A DNA stretch of 64,000 bases from Bin87 sp965197635. Lineage in GTDB: Bacteria; Chloroflexota; Dehalococcoidia; Lucifugimonadales; UBA3495. Positions 16,523 to 24,477 of the stretch are shown piece after piece. The notes beneath the pieces are model-generated. The model was not told where the DNA came from, did no database searches, and was given only the letters and a program-made list of their open reading frames with translations. The stretch is taken from the NCBI GenBank assembly GCA_965197635.1, contig CBDANN010000008.1, positions 496,001 through 560,000 of the forward strand, written 5' to 3'. The position numbers and the translations under genes were made by a program. The first letter of the stretch is position 1; each line of letters begins with the position of its first letter.

Positions 16523-17332
16523 CTAAGGGTCGTGGCCGGGAGGGTAGCGGGGCCACCGGATGAGGTTGAAGTCGATAGCGTTGTGGGGGTTGAGCGCGAC
16601 GCGACGGGTCAGGTAGTCGGAGTATTGGGCGATGAAGGCGTCCATTTCATCGCGGTCGCCGATGAAATGGGTTCGAGCGGGGGCGTGATGGGCGACTGCT
16701 TCGAGTTCCTGGGGGTTGAGCGGGTTGCCGTTGCAGTCATGGAGGCGGTTTTCGCAGACGCAGGGGTAGGGGTAGCTTGCATAGTACACCGGGCCGTGGC
16801 GGCTGAATTCGATGTCTTCCTGAAGGCGGCGCTGGGCTTCCAGTTCGGCAGGGTCCGGAGCGAGGTCGGGAGCGGGTTCAGACTGGGCATCGACAGTTTG
16901 GTGGGGGTCCGGATCATCAGGGGCGTAGTCGAAGCCACGGCGGAGCAGTTCTTTGGCGGCGTCGAGGCGGTGGCAGGGTTTGAAGTCGGGGAGTTCGCCC
17001 TGCATTACGGAGACGAGGAAGCGGACGGCGGCGCGGCCATGGTCGGTTGCTTCGCGCACGATTTGAGCGAGTTCGCAGCGGACGCGATGGTCCGAGCCGG
17101 GGGATTCGGGCGGGGAGTGGGGGTTGACGGGGCGCGGGCGTTGGGCCGGGACGGTGCGGTCGATGCGGGTTTGGGCCGGCGCGAAGCCGAGTTTGACCAG
17201 GAGGCGGGCGGCGTCAAGGCGGTGGCAGGGTTGGAAGTCCGGGAGTTGGCCGTGCATGGCGGAGGCCAGGAAGCGGACGATGAGCCGGCCGTCCTGGGTT
17301 TCCTGGGCGACGATGTGGGATAGGTCGGACAT
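16523..17332 (-). CDS. Hypothetical protein with a tandem 47-residue repeat
   Basis: About 269 residues, not recognised. A helical unit occurs twice: DLSHIVAQETQDGRLIVRFL...HRLDAARLLVKLGF (near 5-51) and ELAQIVREATDHGRAAVRFL...HRLDAAKELLRRGF (near 86-134). Both share PDF(K/Q)PCHRLDAA. Between and after them are proline-rich linkers, and the C-terminus has CVCENRLHDCNG, a possible metal site. ATG 17332 is taken, ahead of the first repeat; ATG 17368 is also open. The unit looks like a helix-turn-helix or adaptor repeat, but that is a guess. Confidence 0.6.
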   Translation of the reverse strand: MSDLSHIVAQETQDGRLIVRFLASAMHGQLPDFQPCHRLDAARLLVKLGFAPAQTRIDRTVPAQRPRPVNPHSPPESPGSDHRVRCELAQIVREATDHGRAAVRFLVSVMQGELPDFKPCHRLDAAKELLRRGFDYAPDDPDPHQTVDAQSEPAPDLAPDPAELEAQRRLQEDIEFSRHGPVYYASYPYPCVCENRLHDCNGNPLNPQELEAVAHHAPARTHFIGDRDEMDAFIAQYSDYLTRRVALNPHNAIDFNLIRWPRYPPGHDP

Positions 17333-17575
17333 ATATTCTATTTTAGGTTGGACGGCAGGGGGAGTCAAAGGGGGACTGTCAGTTCAAGGAAATTTCGCTA
17401 CTCCGAGTTTGACCTAGCGACAGCTGAAGGCCATTGATTCTGTTACGAATTCGTTCCATAATTCCCGACGTCCAAGCAGACGGTTTGTACACCAACTCCA
17501 GCCGGAAACCCCGTGCAATGCCGGCCAGACCGTAACCCGCTGCGCTACCGTTACCTACCAACTGCGAGGAAAACT

Positions 17576-17826
17576 ATGATCCAAATGCTTCAAGAAGCCT
17601 TCGACCGAGTGGCCGACCTCCCCCCCGAGGAACAGGAAAGATTCGCCAAGTTGGTGCTGGCCGAACTCGACATGCGTTCTTTTACGCTGACAGAGAGCTT
17701 CTGGTCCCGACTGTTCAACCTTCCAGCTAGTCAGATGATCTTCTTGACCATCTCGCCAGGTGAGAAACGCTCTATCCGCACACCATCCAAGGTGGGACCG
17801 CACTGCTGAACCCGGAAAGCCTGTAA
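17576..17826 (+). pseudogene. Antitoxin gene disrupted by a duplicated piece of the toxin gene
   Basis: The N-terminus MIQMLQEAFDRVADLPPEEQERFAKLVLAELD is typical of small antitoxins of RelE/ParE modules. Then, at 17672, the sequence switches to a diverged copy of the toxin's own beginning (MRSFT, ESFW; DNA ATGCGTTCTTTTACGC identical at 17672-17687 and 17829-17844). The normal antitoxin ending GGTALLNPESL is found in a different frame and stops at 17826, two bases before the toxin ATG. As read, the frame instead ends at 17809. It looks like the scar of a tandem duplication followed by deletion; the antitoxin is probably non-functional or altered. Confidence 0.6.
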
Positions 17827-17828
17827 CA

Positions 17829-18098
17829 ATGCGTTCTTTTACGCACCAGAGCTTCTGGGACGCCTACCGCCAGCTACCGGCACACGTCCAACGCCAGGCG
17901 AGAAACGCCTACATCTTGTTCCAATCCAACCCCGGCCATCCAAGCCTGAACTTCAAACGCGTCGGGCGCAGGAACCGAGTTTACTCAGTACGCATCAGCG
18001 CTGTATACCGTGCGCTCGGCATTGTGGAACACGACGACATCATCTGGTTCTGGATCGGCACGCACCAAGAATACGACCGACTGTTGCGACAGGCTTGA
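17829..18098 (+). CDS. RelE/ParE-family toxin
   Basis: An 89-residue toxin: SFWDAYRQLPAHVQRQARNAY, then the core VYSVRISAVYRALGI and IIWFWIGTHQEYDRLL, as in RelE-like ribosome-dependent RNases or gyrase poisons. The start ATG lies two bases after the TAA of the antitoxin ending, the usual antitoxin-toxin order. With the antitoxin rearranged, either the toxin is mild or the C-terminal antitoxin part is still made. Confidence 0.75.
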   Translation: MRSFTHQSFWDAYRQLPAHVQRQARNAYILFQSNPGHPSLNFKRVGRRNRVYSVRISAVYRALGIVEHDDIIWFWIGTHQEYDRLLRQA

Positions 18099-18253
18099 AC
18101 CCATCCATGAGGTGCGAAAGAAGTTGGCCGACAAACAGGAGATAACCTGAAAATCGAGGTGTTGGACGGACTACGAAAATCGTCAGCTCGTTGGATGATC
18201 TACAAAACCAGTCGCGTCAGAGCCTGAGTAGCGAAATCGCCTGGTCAGTTCAT

Positions 18254-18430
18254 GCGTACCCACTTTGTTCTGGAGGGGGTAAATTTACATGGATAAACAG
18301 GATGGAAAGGATTTTGACGTGGGGACGAATTACCAGAGATTGTTGAGATCGCTTGCGGCAGGGTTCCTGGATTCCGGCTTTCGCCGGAATGACGGGGGCA
18401 GGACGGAATGAGGGAGCAAAGTGGGTACGC
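18254..18430. repeat. 177-base miniature inverted-repeat element
   Basis: Perfect 14-base inverted ends: GCGTACCCACTTTG (18254-18267) and CAAAGTGGGTACGC (18417-18430). Inside is the hairpin ATTCCGGC-TTTC-GCCGGAAT (18371-18390); read on the minus strand it encodes the phrase VIPAKAGIQ that marks many bacterial dispersed repeats. A half copy lies at 16407-16479. No protein of its own, so it would need a transposase in trans. Confidence 0.7.
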
Positions 18431-18473
18431 GTGAGCACGCCGGCAGGAATCTGCCCGACTAACGCAATCGTGT

Positions 18474-18479
18474 TAAAAT
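18474..18479 (+). promoter_or_regulatory. Possible -10 box for the methyltransferase, leaderless
   Basis: TAAAAT at 18474-18479 preceded by TGT. The expected transcription start, about seven bases on, coincides with ATG 18486, so the message would be leaderless; indeed no ribosome site precedes the ATG. The -35 box is not clear. Confidence 0.35.
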
Positions 18480-18485
18480 CAGGCC

Positions 18486-19883
18486 ATGACCTCCGCCAAC
18501 TTCGCCGACCGCACCATCTGGACCGGGGACAACCTGGACATCCTGCGGGGCCTAAACTCCGCGTCCGCTGACCTCATCTATCTCGACCCGCCCTTCAACT
18601 CCAACCGCAACTACGCCGCTCCGGTGGGTTCTGCGGCGGCCGGCGCCGCCTTCAAGGACACCTGGACCCTCTCCGACCTGGACGTGGCCTGGATGGGCCT
18701 GATTGCCGACGAGCAGCCGGCGATGTACCAGGCGCTGCAAACCGCCGGCCTCACCCACGGCAAGGGGATGCAGTCATATCTCTGCATGATGGCGGTGCGG
18801 CTTTTGGAGATGCGGCGGGTGCTGAAGGACACCGGCTCCATCTATCTGCACTGCGACCCTACGGCCAGCCACTACCTCAAGCTGCTGATGGACAGCATCT
18901 ATGGCCAGGGGAACTTCCGCAACGAAGTCATTTGGAAACGAACATCGGCCCATAGCGATACACGACAAGGACGTAAACAGTATGGTCGTGTTCGAGATGT
19001 TCTGCTTTTCTACGCCAAGTCTGACCAATGGACATGGAACCCAATTTATACAGCCTACGATCCGGAATATATTGAAAAGTTCTACAAATACATTGAGCCG
19101 GCAACCAACCGCCGGTACAGATTGGACAATTTGACAGGTCCGGGCGGCGCGGCAAAAGGCAACCCACAATACGAAGTGATGGGCGTAACCCGGTACTGGC
19201 GATATAGTCAAGAACGGATGCGGGAACTTATAGACGTGGGCAGAGTGGTGCAAAGAGGACCAGGGGCGGTGCCTGCCTACAAACGATACCTGGACGAAAT
19301 GCCCGGCGTACCGTTGCAGGATATGTGGGCTGACATCAACCCGCTACAAGCGCAATCCAAAGAGCGCGTCGGCTACCCCACACAGAAACCCCTGGCCCTG
19401 CTGGAGCGCATCATCAGGGCATCGTCCAACGAGGGCGACGTGGTGCTGGACCCCTTCTGCGGGTGCGCCACCGCCTGCGTCGCCGCCGAGCAGTTGGGCC
19501 GGCGCTGGGTCGGCATCGACATCTCCCCCAAAGCCGTGGAACTGGTGAATATGCGCCTCCAGCAGGCCATGGGCGAACTGTTCCACAACCGGCTGGTAAC
19601 GGCCCGCACCGACATTCCCCGGCGCACCGACATCGACGCCCCCGTCCCCTACCGCCAGAACAAGCACGTTCTCTTCGGCCAGCAGGAAGGCCGCTGCAAC
19701 GGCTGCCGGTCAGCCTTTGAATTCCGGCATTTGGAAGTTGACCACATTATTCCGCAGTCCGGCGGGGGAACCGACCACTTGGAAAACCTGCAACTGCTCT
19801 GCGCCCACTGCAACCGGGTCAAGGGGGATAGGCCGCAGGAGTATCTGGCGGCGCGGCTGCGGGAGATGGGGATGGCGGCGTGA
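18486..19883 (+). CDS. DNA methyltransferase fused to C-terminal HNH domain
   Basis: A 465-residue DNA amino-methyltransferase of beta order: the catalytic motif DPPFNSNRNY (34-43) comes first and the S-adenosylmethionine motif VVLDPFCGCATACVAA (near 317) later, followed by GRRWVGIDIS. The region between is the likely target-recognition part. After residue about 395 an HNH/McrA-type zinc nuclease domain follows: CNGC, LEVDHIIPQSGGG, LQLLCAHCNRVKG, with all four Cys and the DH pair. Such a fusion could modify and cut, or couple modification sensing to nicking. No separate restriction gene is adjacent; HigBA-like genes follow after 59 bases. Confidence 0.88.
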   Translation: MTSANFADRTIWTGDNLDILRGLNSASADLIYLDPPFNSNRNYAAPVGSAAAGAAFKDTWTLSDLDVAWMGLIADEQPAMYQALQTAGLTHGKGMQSYLCMMAVRLLEMRRVLKDTGSIYLHCDPTASHYLKLLMDSIYGQGNFRNEVIWKRTSAHSDTRQGRKQYGRVRDVLLFYAKSDQWTWNPIYTAYDPEYIEKFYKYIEPATNRRYRLDNLTGPGGAAKGNPQYEVMGVTRYWRYSQERMRELIDVGRVVQRGPGAVPAYKRYLDEMPGVPLQDMWADINPLQAQSKERVGYPTQKPLALLERIIRASSNEGDVVLDPFCGCATACVAAEQLGRRWVGIDISPKAVELVNMRLQQAMGELFHNRLVTARTDIPRRTDIDAPVPYRQNKHVLFGQQEGRCNGCRSAFEFRHLEVDHIIPQSGGGTDHLENLQLLCAHCNRVKGDRPQEYLAARLREMGMAA

Positions 19884-19942
19884 ATCCGAGGCGGTCAATC
19901 GCTCGATCCCCCACGCGGACCCACTTGGGATACAATCGACCG

Positions 19943-20233
19943 ATGGTTGAAGTTCGTGAAACCGAAGAATATGCGAGGTGGTTCATTGGGTTGCGTGACC
20001 GCCGAGCGAAAGCGATTGTTGACAGGCGAATAGCCCGGCTAAAATTGGGAAATCCAGGCGACGTGCATCCAGTGGGAGGTGGCGTATCCGAGTTACGGAT
20101 CAATTATGGGCCTGGTTACCGGGTATATTTCGTGCGCAGAGAGCAATCCCTAATTGTTCTGCTTGCCGGCGGTGATAAGAGCACTCAAGGACGAGACAGC
20201 GTCAGAGCCCGCAGTTTGGCGCGTGGTTTGTAA
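19943..20233 (+). CDS. HigB-type toxin (RelE/ParE superfamily)
   Basis: A 96-residue protein of the addiction-module killer family: VEVRETEEYARWFIGLRDRRAKAIVDRRIARL, GGGVSELRINYGPGYRVYF and LLAGGDKSTQ. The last motif (GGDKxTQ) is diagnostic of this HigB group. ATG 19943 gives the standard family start; the frame is open further upstream. The antitoxin-like gene follows after 17 bases, toxin first as in HigBA. Confidence 0.85.
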   Translation: MVEVRETEEYARWFIGLRDRRAKAIVDRRIARLKLGNPGDVHPVGGGVSELRINYGPGYRVYFVRREQSLIVLLAGGDKSTQGRDSVRARSLARGL

Positions 20234-20250
20234 TCGCGGAGGCAAACATC

Positions 20251-20574
20251 ATGAAGACACCAACTCATCCCTGGGATCCCACGGAACACATCGAGACCGG
20301 TGATGACGTAATCGCCTACCTGAAGGAAATCTTTGAAGAGGAAGATGACCCGGAAGTCATCGCTTTTATGCTGAACTGCATATCCCGGTCCAAAGGCGTG
20401 CAAGAAGTTAACAGCATTGCAGTTCAAGAGCGTACCTTGCTGCATCGCAGATCAGTTACCATCACCGTGACCAGTGGCGCGGCTGCCACCATCAGGATAG
20501 GGAAATCAGCGTTGCTGGACAGCCTTTGCCAAGCGCTATCCCCAAACAGCGGCACGGAACTCGTCACTGAATAA
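20251..20574 (+). CDS. HigA-like antitoxin, atypical
   Basis: The N-terminal 45 residues (HPWDPTEHIETGDDVIAYLKEIFE, then AFMLNCISRSKGV) match HigA antitoxins of this module type. The helix-turn-helix that should follow is altered: about 27 residues (VQERTLLHRRSVTITVTSG and neighbours) separate the ISRSKG helix from an ending (SLCQALSPNSGTEL) that resembles the normal recognition region. The protein then stops early. It may be a damaged or diverged antitoxin. AGGCAAAC precedes ATG 20251. Confidence 0.55.
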   Translation: MKTPTHPWDPTEHIETGDDVIAYLKEIFEEEDDPEVIAFMLNCISRSKGVQEVNSIAVQERTLLHRRSVTITVTSGAAATIRIGKSALLDSLCQALSPNSGTELVTE

Positions 20575-20616
20575 CCCAGGGGCGGTTCCTCCCCAACGAT
20601 GACAAGGCGCGCTCTG

Positions 20617-20646
20617 GTGATAAACTGGAACTGAAGCGGATACAAT
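20617..20646 (+). promoter_or_regulatory. Promoter of cofE
   Basis: GTGATA at 20617-20622, 18 bases, TACAAT at 20641-20646; start of transcription about 25 bases before ATG 20678, with AGAGGTG as ribosome site. Confidence 0.4.
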
Positions 20647-20677
20647 CCACGCTCGACTGCCACATGAGAGGTGCGCC

Positions 20678-21436
20678 ATGCCGCCGGAAATTCGCGCCGT
20701 AGGAATCGAAGGAATGCCCGAGGTGCGGGCCGGAGACGATCTCTCTGCTCAGATCATGGACGCTGCGGCTCAACAAGGCACCCCCATCGAAGAAGGCGAC
20801 GTTTTGGTGGTGACCCAGAAAATCGTCAGCAAGGCCGAGGGCCGGGTGATGACCATCGACGAAGTCGAAGCGTCCCCCCTGGCGGTGGCCATCACTGAGG
20901 GACACCGCCGCGATCCGCGGCACACCGAGATGATACTCCGCGAGAGCCGCCGTTTGGTGCGCATGGATCGCGGCGTCATCATCAGCGAGACCTATCACGG
21001 TTACATCTGCGCCAACGCCGGGATCGATGCTTCGAACATCCCGGGGGCCAACGCCATCTGCTTGCTCCCGGTTGACCCGGACGCATCCGCGCAACGGATC
21101 CGAGATGCTGTCCGCCAACGCTTGGGAGTGGATGTCGCCGTCCTGGTGTCGGACACCTTCGGTCGGCCCTGGCGGAACGGAGCGATCAACGTCTCCATCG
21201 GGGTGGCCGGTTTCAATCCGGTCGTGAGTTACGTGGGCGAATTCGACCCCCACGGCAACGAGTTGCACACTACCACCATCGCGGTGGCCGACGAACTGGC
21301 GGCGACGGCGGAGTTGGTAACCGGCAAGCTGTTGGGTGTGCCGGTCGCCCTCATCAAGGGGTACCCTTACGAACGGATGGAGGACGCAGATAGCAGGGCC
21401 ATCGTTCGTGATCCAGACAAGGATTTGTTCCGGTAG
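20678..21436 (+). CDS. cofE: CofE, coenzyme F420-0:L-glutamate ligase
   Basis: GTP-dependent ligase that adds gamma-linked glutamates to F420-0, 252 residues. Recognised by GDVLVVTQKIVSKAEGR, the ESRRLVRMDRGVIISETYHGYICANAGID stretch and VLVSDTFGRPWRNGAINVSIGVAG. The single-domain form (no FMN reductase-like FbiB C-terminus) is the archaeal/Chloroflexi type. It shows the organism makes and presumably uses deazaflavin F420. No other cof genes are adjacent. Confidence 0.93.
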   Translation: MPPEIRAVGIEGMPEVRAGDDLSAQIMDAAAQQGTPIEEGDVLVVTQKIVSKAEGRVMTIDEVEASPLAVAITEGHRRDPRHTEMILRESRRLVRMDRGVIISETYHGYICANAGIDASNIPGANAICLLPVDPDASAQRIRDAVRQRLGVDVAVLVSDTFGRPWRNGAINVSIGVAGFNPVVSYVGEFDPHGNELHTTTIAVADELAATAELVTGKLLGVPVALIKGYPYERMEDADSRAIVRDPDKDLFR

Positions 21437-21443
21437 CCGATAC

Positions 21444-22136
21444 CTATCCTTCGCCCCGCAGCCGGCGGTTTTCTTCCTGCAACCTTGCGAGCATTTCCCG
21501 AGGGTGCTCGTACTCCGCCCCGGTTGTCGGGTTGTGAATCCGGAACCGTTCATCCCTCCAGCGAAAGTTCAGATTGAGGATTGGGCTGGTAGCTCCTACG
21601 GCTCCGTCAGCGTAGCGGTTCAAGGGGTATTGACGGTACTGCCCGTTGACCAGTTCCTCGCCGAGGATGGCCTGTCCGTAGTGCCGTCCGCCGGTGGGGT
21701 CAAACCGCCAGTATTCCGGCACGCCAATCTGCCGGTAAATCTCCGGCTTGTGCCGGGTGTCGTTGAGGTGGGTACTGCGGGAGGCGACTTCCATAACGAA
21801 ATCCGGGGGCTTGCCGTTCTGTATCGGGTCGTAGCCTACCCGGTCCCAGATTGCGGCGGTGTTCACGTCAAAGACCACCAAGCAGTCCGGGATGACGTGC
21901 GGCGGCGGCCCGCTGACGCCCGGACTGGCCGGGCCGTAGTAAATCGGAATCTGGCTGCCGATGAGAGTAGTCGGATGATAAGGGAAATCGAATCCCGGCG
22001 TGAGGATGTTCTGCAGCGTTTCCCGCAAGTATTCGGTCGGCGGTGTTTGCTGCATATCTTTAGGCTCCGGCGGGAGTTCGGGGTAAGGCTCCCAGTATTC
22101 GGCAGCCCGGTTGATTTTGGGTTTTGGAGTAGTCAT
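21444..22136 (-). CDS. Uma2-family (DUF820) endonuclease-like protein
   Basis: A 230-residue protein of the Uma2 family, a PD-(D/E)xK nuclease fold of unknown role that is abundant in cyanobacteria and Chloroflexi. The core is IPDCLVVFDV, PPDFVMEVASRST and HKPEIYRQIGVPEYWRFDP, giving the Asp, Glu and Lys of the fold. A C-terminal coiled stretch (REMLARLQEENRRLRGEG) is common in this family. ATG 22136 is chosen; the open frame extends upstream over the end of dinB. Confidence 0.85.
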   Translation of the reverse strand: MTTPKPKINRAAEYWEPYPELPPEPKDMQQTPPTEYLRETLQNILTPGFDFPYHPTTLIGSQIPIYYGPASPGVSGPPPHVIPDCLVVFDVNTAAIWDRVGYDPIQNGKPPDFVMEVASRSTHLNDTRHKPEIYRQIGVPEYWRFDPTGGRHYGQAILGEELVNGQYRQYPLNRYADGAVGATSPILNLNFRWRDERFRIHNPTTGAEYEHPREMLARLQEENRRLRGEG

Positions 22137-22197
22137 TGCAGGTCTCCGGAGGTCATGGAGATGGCCCGATGGCAGGGCCGTATTGTAGCGGACAGCC

Positions 22198-23322
22198 TTA
22201 CAGCTGCAATGGCTGCTGTCCGGTGGGATAGTCCGGCGCAGCATCGTTTTCTTCGCCGGCGGCGAAACCGGAAATGCCCACGCCTAGCAGCCGGAAAGCC
22301 CGACCCGGCGCCAGTTCTCGCTCCAGCAACGTCCAGGCGGTGGCCGCGATCAGATCGGTGTCGTCGGTAGCGTTTGCCAGAGTGGATTGGCGGGTGAAAG
22401 TCGTGAAGTCAGACAGGCGCATCTTGACCGTAACGGTTCTGCCGGCCAACCCTTTGCGAACCAGCGCATCGGCAACCCTCCCCGACAAACGCATGGCGAC
22501 GGCTTTTAATTCTTCAAAGTCGGTCAGGTCTTCTCGGAACGTGGTTTCGCTGCTGATGGATTTGGCTTCTCGGGCCGTCTGCACCGGGTCGTGGTCAATG
22601 CCACGGGCGTGGTCTCGAATGCTGGCGCCCCGTTTCCCGAACCGCCTGGCAAACCAGGCATCGGGCATGTCCGCCAACTGCCCGATAGTATGCACTCCCT
22701 CCGCGTTGAGCCGCGCGGCGGATTTTGGGCCGATGCCCACCAACGTGGACACGGATAAAGGCGCGAGGAACTCAGCCTCTTGACCGACCGGAACAACGAC
22801 CAATCCGTCGGGTTTTTGGAGGTCGGACGCGATTTTCGCCACACACTTGCCCGCACCCAATCCCACGGATACGGTGAGTCCCACTTCAATCGCCACCCGT
22901 TCTTTTACGTCAATGGCGATGGCGATGGGCGGGTGCGTTTCCGACGCTGCTGTAACGTCCAGATAAGCTTCGTCCAACGACACCGGCTGTATCACCTCGG
23001 TAACATCGCGGAAGATGCCCATCACTTTTTGGGACATTTCTCGATAGCGGTCGAACCTGGGGCGAACGACGATGCCCTCCGGACATTGGCGCACGGCGGT
23101 GGCCATTGGCATCGCTGAATGGACCCCGAACTTGCGAGCTTCGTACGAGGCAGTGGCAACCACTCCACGTCCCTCTGGACTTCCGCCCACGAGCACGGGC
23201 CGCCCTCTCAATTCGGGGTTGTCCAACTGCTCCACGGCGGCATAGAAAGCGTCCAGGTCCGCGTGCATGATTTGCCGGATTTGCGTCGTCATTGGATCAA
23301 TACCGACGTAAAGTCGCTCCAT
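22198..23322 (-). CDS. dinB: DNA polymerase IV
   Basis: Y-family translesion polymerase of 374 residues. Palm motifs HADLDAFYAAVEQ and SLDEAYLDVT carry the metal-binding Asp and Glu. The helix-hairpin-helix (LVGIGPKSAARLNAEGVHTIGQLA) and little-finger domain follow. Start is ATG 23322 or ATG 23292; neither has a clear ribosome site. The C-terminus lacks an obvious clamp-binding motif, though QQPLQL at the very end is a plausible beta-clamp-like peptide. Confidence 0.95.
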   Translation of the reverse strand: MERLYVGIDPMTTQIRQIMHADLDAFYAAVEQLDNPELRGRPVLVGGSPEGRGVVATASYEARKFGVHSAMPMATAVRQCPEGIVVRPRFDRYREMSQKVMGIFRDVTEVIQPVSLDEAYLDVTAASETHPPIAIAIDVKERVAIEVGLTVSVGLGAGKCVAKIASDLQKPDGLVVVPVGQEAEFLAPLSVSTLVGIGPKSAARLNAEGVHTIGQLADMPDAWFARRFGKRGASIRDHARGIDHDPVQTAREAKSISSETTFREDLTDFEELKAVAMRLSGRVADALVRKGLAGRTVTVKMRLSDFTTFTRQSTLANATDDTDLIAATAWTLLERELAPGRAFRLLGVGISGFAAGEENDAAPDYPTGQQPLQL

Positions 23323-23490
23323 TGCGGCAATGTTACTGCATTACGCCGGGAACGCGCATCCCGCCATCGTCACTTCGCGCCGCCGGTTCACCAGCGCCCC
23401 CGGTCGGCGTCGCCTCAATCATACGTACAAAAGAGAACTGCACGCCGTAACTTCGCTCTCCGCTCGCGCGTACCCGCTTTTGCCCACACG

Positions 23491-23581
23491 GTCATTGCGA
23501 GCGAAACGTGGCAATCTCGCCACTGTAGGAACCGTCTCTCCGTCTGCGGGATTGCCGTGCCGCTTCGCTCCTAACAATGAC
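23491..23581. repeat. Miniature inverted repeat of about 91 bases
   Basis: It opens GTCATTGCGAGCGAAACG and closes with the inverted counterpart (GCTTCGCTCCTAACAATGAC), with GGCAATC/GATTGCC blocks inside. This GTCATTGCGAGCGAA motif is a known style of dispersed bacterial repeat. It sits between dinB and the IS5 element, in a 350-base stretch without genes. Confidence 0.6.
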
Positions 23582-23634
23582 AAACTGGGTCGCATGAGCG
23601 CTCGGCAGCGCTTCGATTTAGGTGGTTTCCGTCC

Positions 23635-23662
23635 GTAGGGGCGAATGGCCATTCGCCCCTAC
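23635..23662. repeat. 28-base perfect palindrome, GTAGGGGC family
   Basis: GTAGGGGCGAATGG and its exact inverse, with no loop. Same GTAGGGGC core as the repeat at 6562-6588. It ends six bases before the CTAG target duplication of the IS5 element. Confidence 0.7.
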
Positions 23663-23685
23663 CCGCACTAGGCAGTGTTGACATT

Positions 23686-24118
23686 TCATCGTAGCCAGAT
23701 GAGGACGGCAGCGAATTGCAGAAAGCCCAGGTATCGGCTGGCCAATTTGTCAAACCTGGAAAATACCCGGCGGTAGTGCTTCATCTTCCCGATGAAACAC
23801 TCTACCACGTGGCGTTCTCGGTACAAATGCCGGTCGTAATCCCGCGGCGCCTTGCGGTTGGCCCGGGCGGGGATCACTGCCACCATGCCCGCTTCCGCCA
23901 AATGGTCGATGAAGCTCCGTGCGTCATACCCTTTGTCCGCGATTACGTACTCACTCCGGTAGCCGGAGATCAGCGCCGCCGCCTGGGTGATGTCATGCTG
24001 CTGTCCCGGCGTCAACGTGAACCGCAGAGGGTTACCCAGTCCGTCCACGCTCACGTGAACCTTCGTGCTGAACCCCCCGCGACTGCGGCCCAGGGCTGGC
24101 GCTGATTGCCCCCCTTTT
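23686..24118 (-). CDS. IS5-family transposase, second frame (orfB)
   Basis: C-terminal half in the +1 frame relative to orfA: GRSRGGFSTKVHVSVDGLGNP, second catalytic Asp in YVIADKGYDARSF and Glu in ERHVVECFIGKMKHYRRVF. No start codon of its own with a ribosome site; it is read by programmed frameshifting, as in other IS427-group elements. The frame stays open upstream to 24369. Confidence 0.82.
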
Positions 24119-24445
24119 GGCGGGGGCTCCCCCAGCGCACTGGTGCGCTCGCACCACCGTACTGTCGATGACCAGGTACTCCAGGTCCGGTTCCTTACTG
24201 AAATGCCGGTGCATTTGCTCCCAGACGCCACGGTCGCACCAGCGGGCGAAGCGTTTGTAGACGGTGTTCCAGTTGCCGTACTCGGCCGGCAGCAGTCGCC
24301 ACTGCGCCCCGGAGCGATCCATCCACAGCACGCCCTCGACAAACCGCTGGCATCCAGCCGCGTCGCCAACGTACACGTCAGGGCAATCCCACAGGAATTG
24401 CAAAATCTTCTCCCACTGTTCGGTGGGTATGGTTATACTCGACAT
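24032..24445 (-). CDS. IS5-family transposase, first frame (orfA)
   Basis: N-terminal half of the transposase from ATG 24445: IPTEQWEKILQFLWD, then GAQWRLLPAEYGNWNTVYKRFARW and the first catalytic Asp in LVIDSTVVRAHQCAGG. Beyond about 24118 the frame is only run-off. Translation is expected to change frame at an A4G6 run (24109-24118 on the plus strand as C6T4) to make the full DDE enzyme. Confidence 0.85.
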   Translation of the reverse strand: MSSITIPTEQWEKILQFLWDCPDVYVGDAAGCQRFVEGVLWMDRSGAQWRLLPAEYGNWNTVYKRFARWCDRGVWEQMHRHFSKEPDLEYLVIDSTVVRAHQCAGGAPAKRGAISASPGPQSRGVQHEGSRERGRTG

Positions 24446-24477
24446 GGTGCAATTGTACCGCAGTCCAAATGTCAACA

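Larger units (their letters stand above)
17392..18237. repeat. Inverted 12-base ends flanking a toxin-antitoxin module
   Basis: ATTTCGCTACTC at 17392-17403 and its exact complement GAGTAGCGAAAT at 18226-18237 bracket the toxin-antitoxin genes. Weaker similarity continues inward and outward (a TCAGTTC/GAACTGA block on both sides). This could mark a small mobile cassette of about 846 bases; no target duplication was seen. Confidence 0.35.

Noticed and set aside
16490..17323. A 277-codon plus-strand open frame
   Set aside because: Antisense to the repeat-containing protein, whose tandem repeat is meaningful only on the minus strand.
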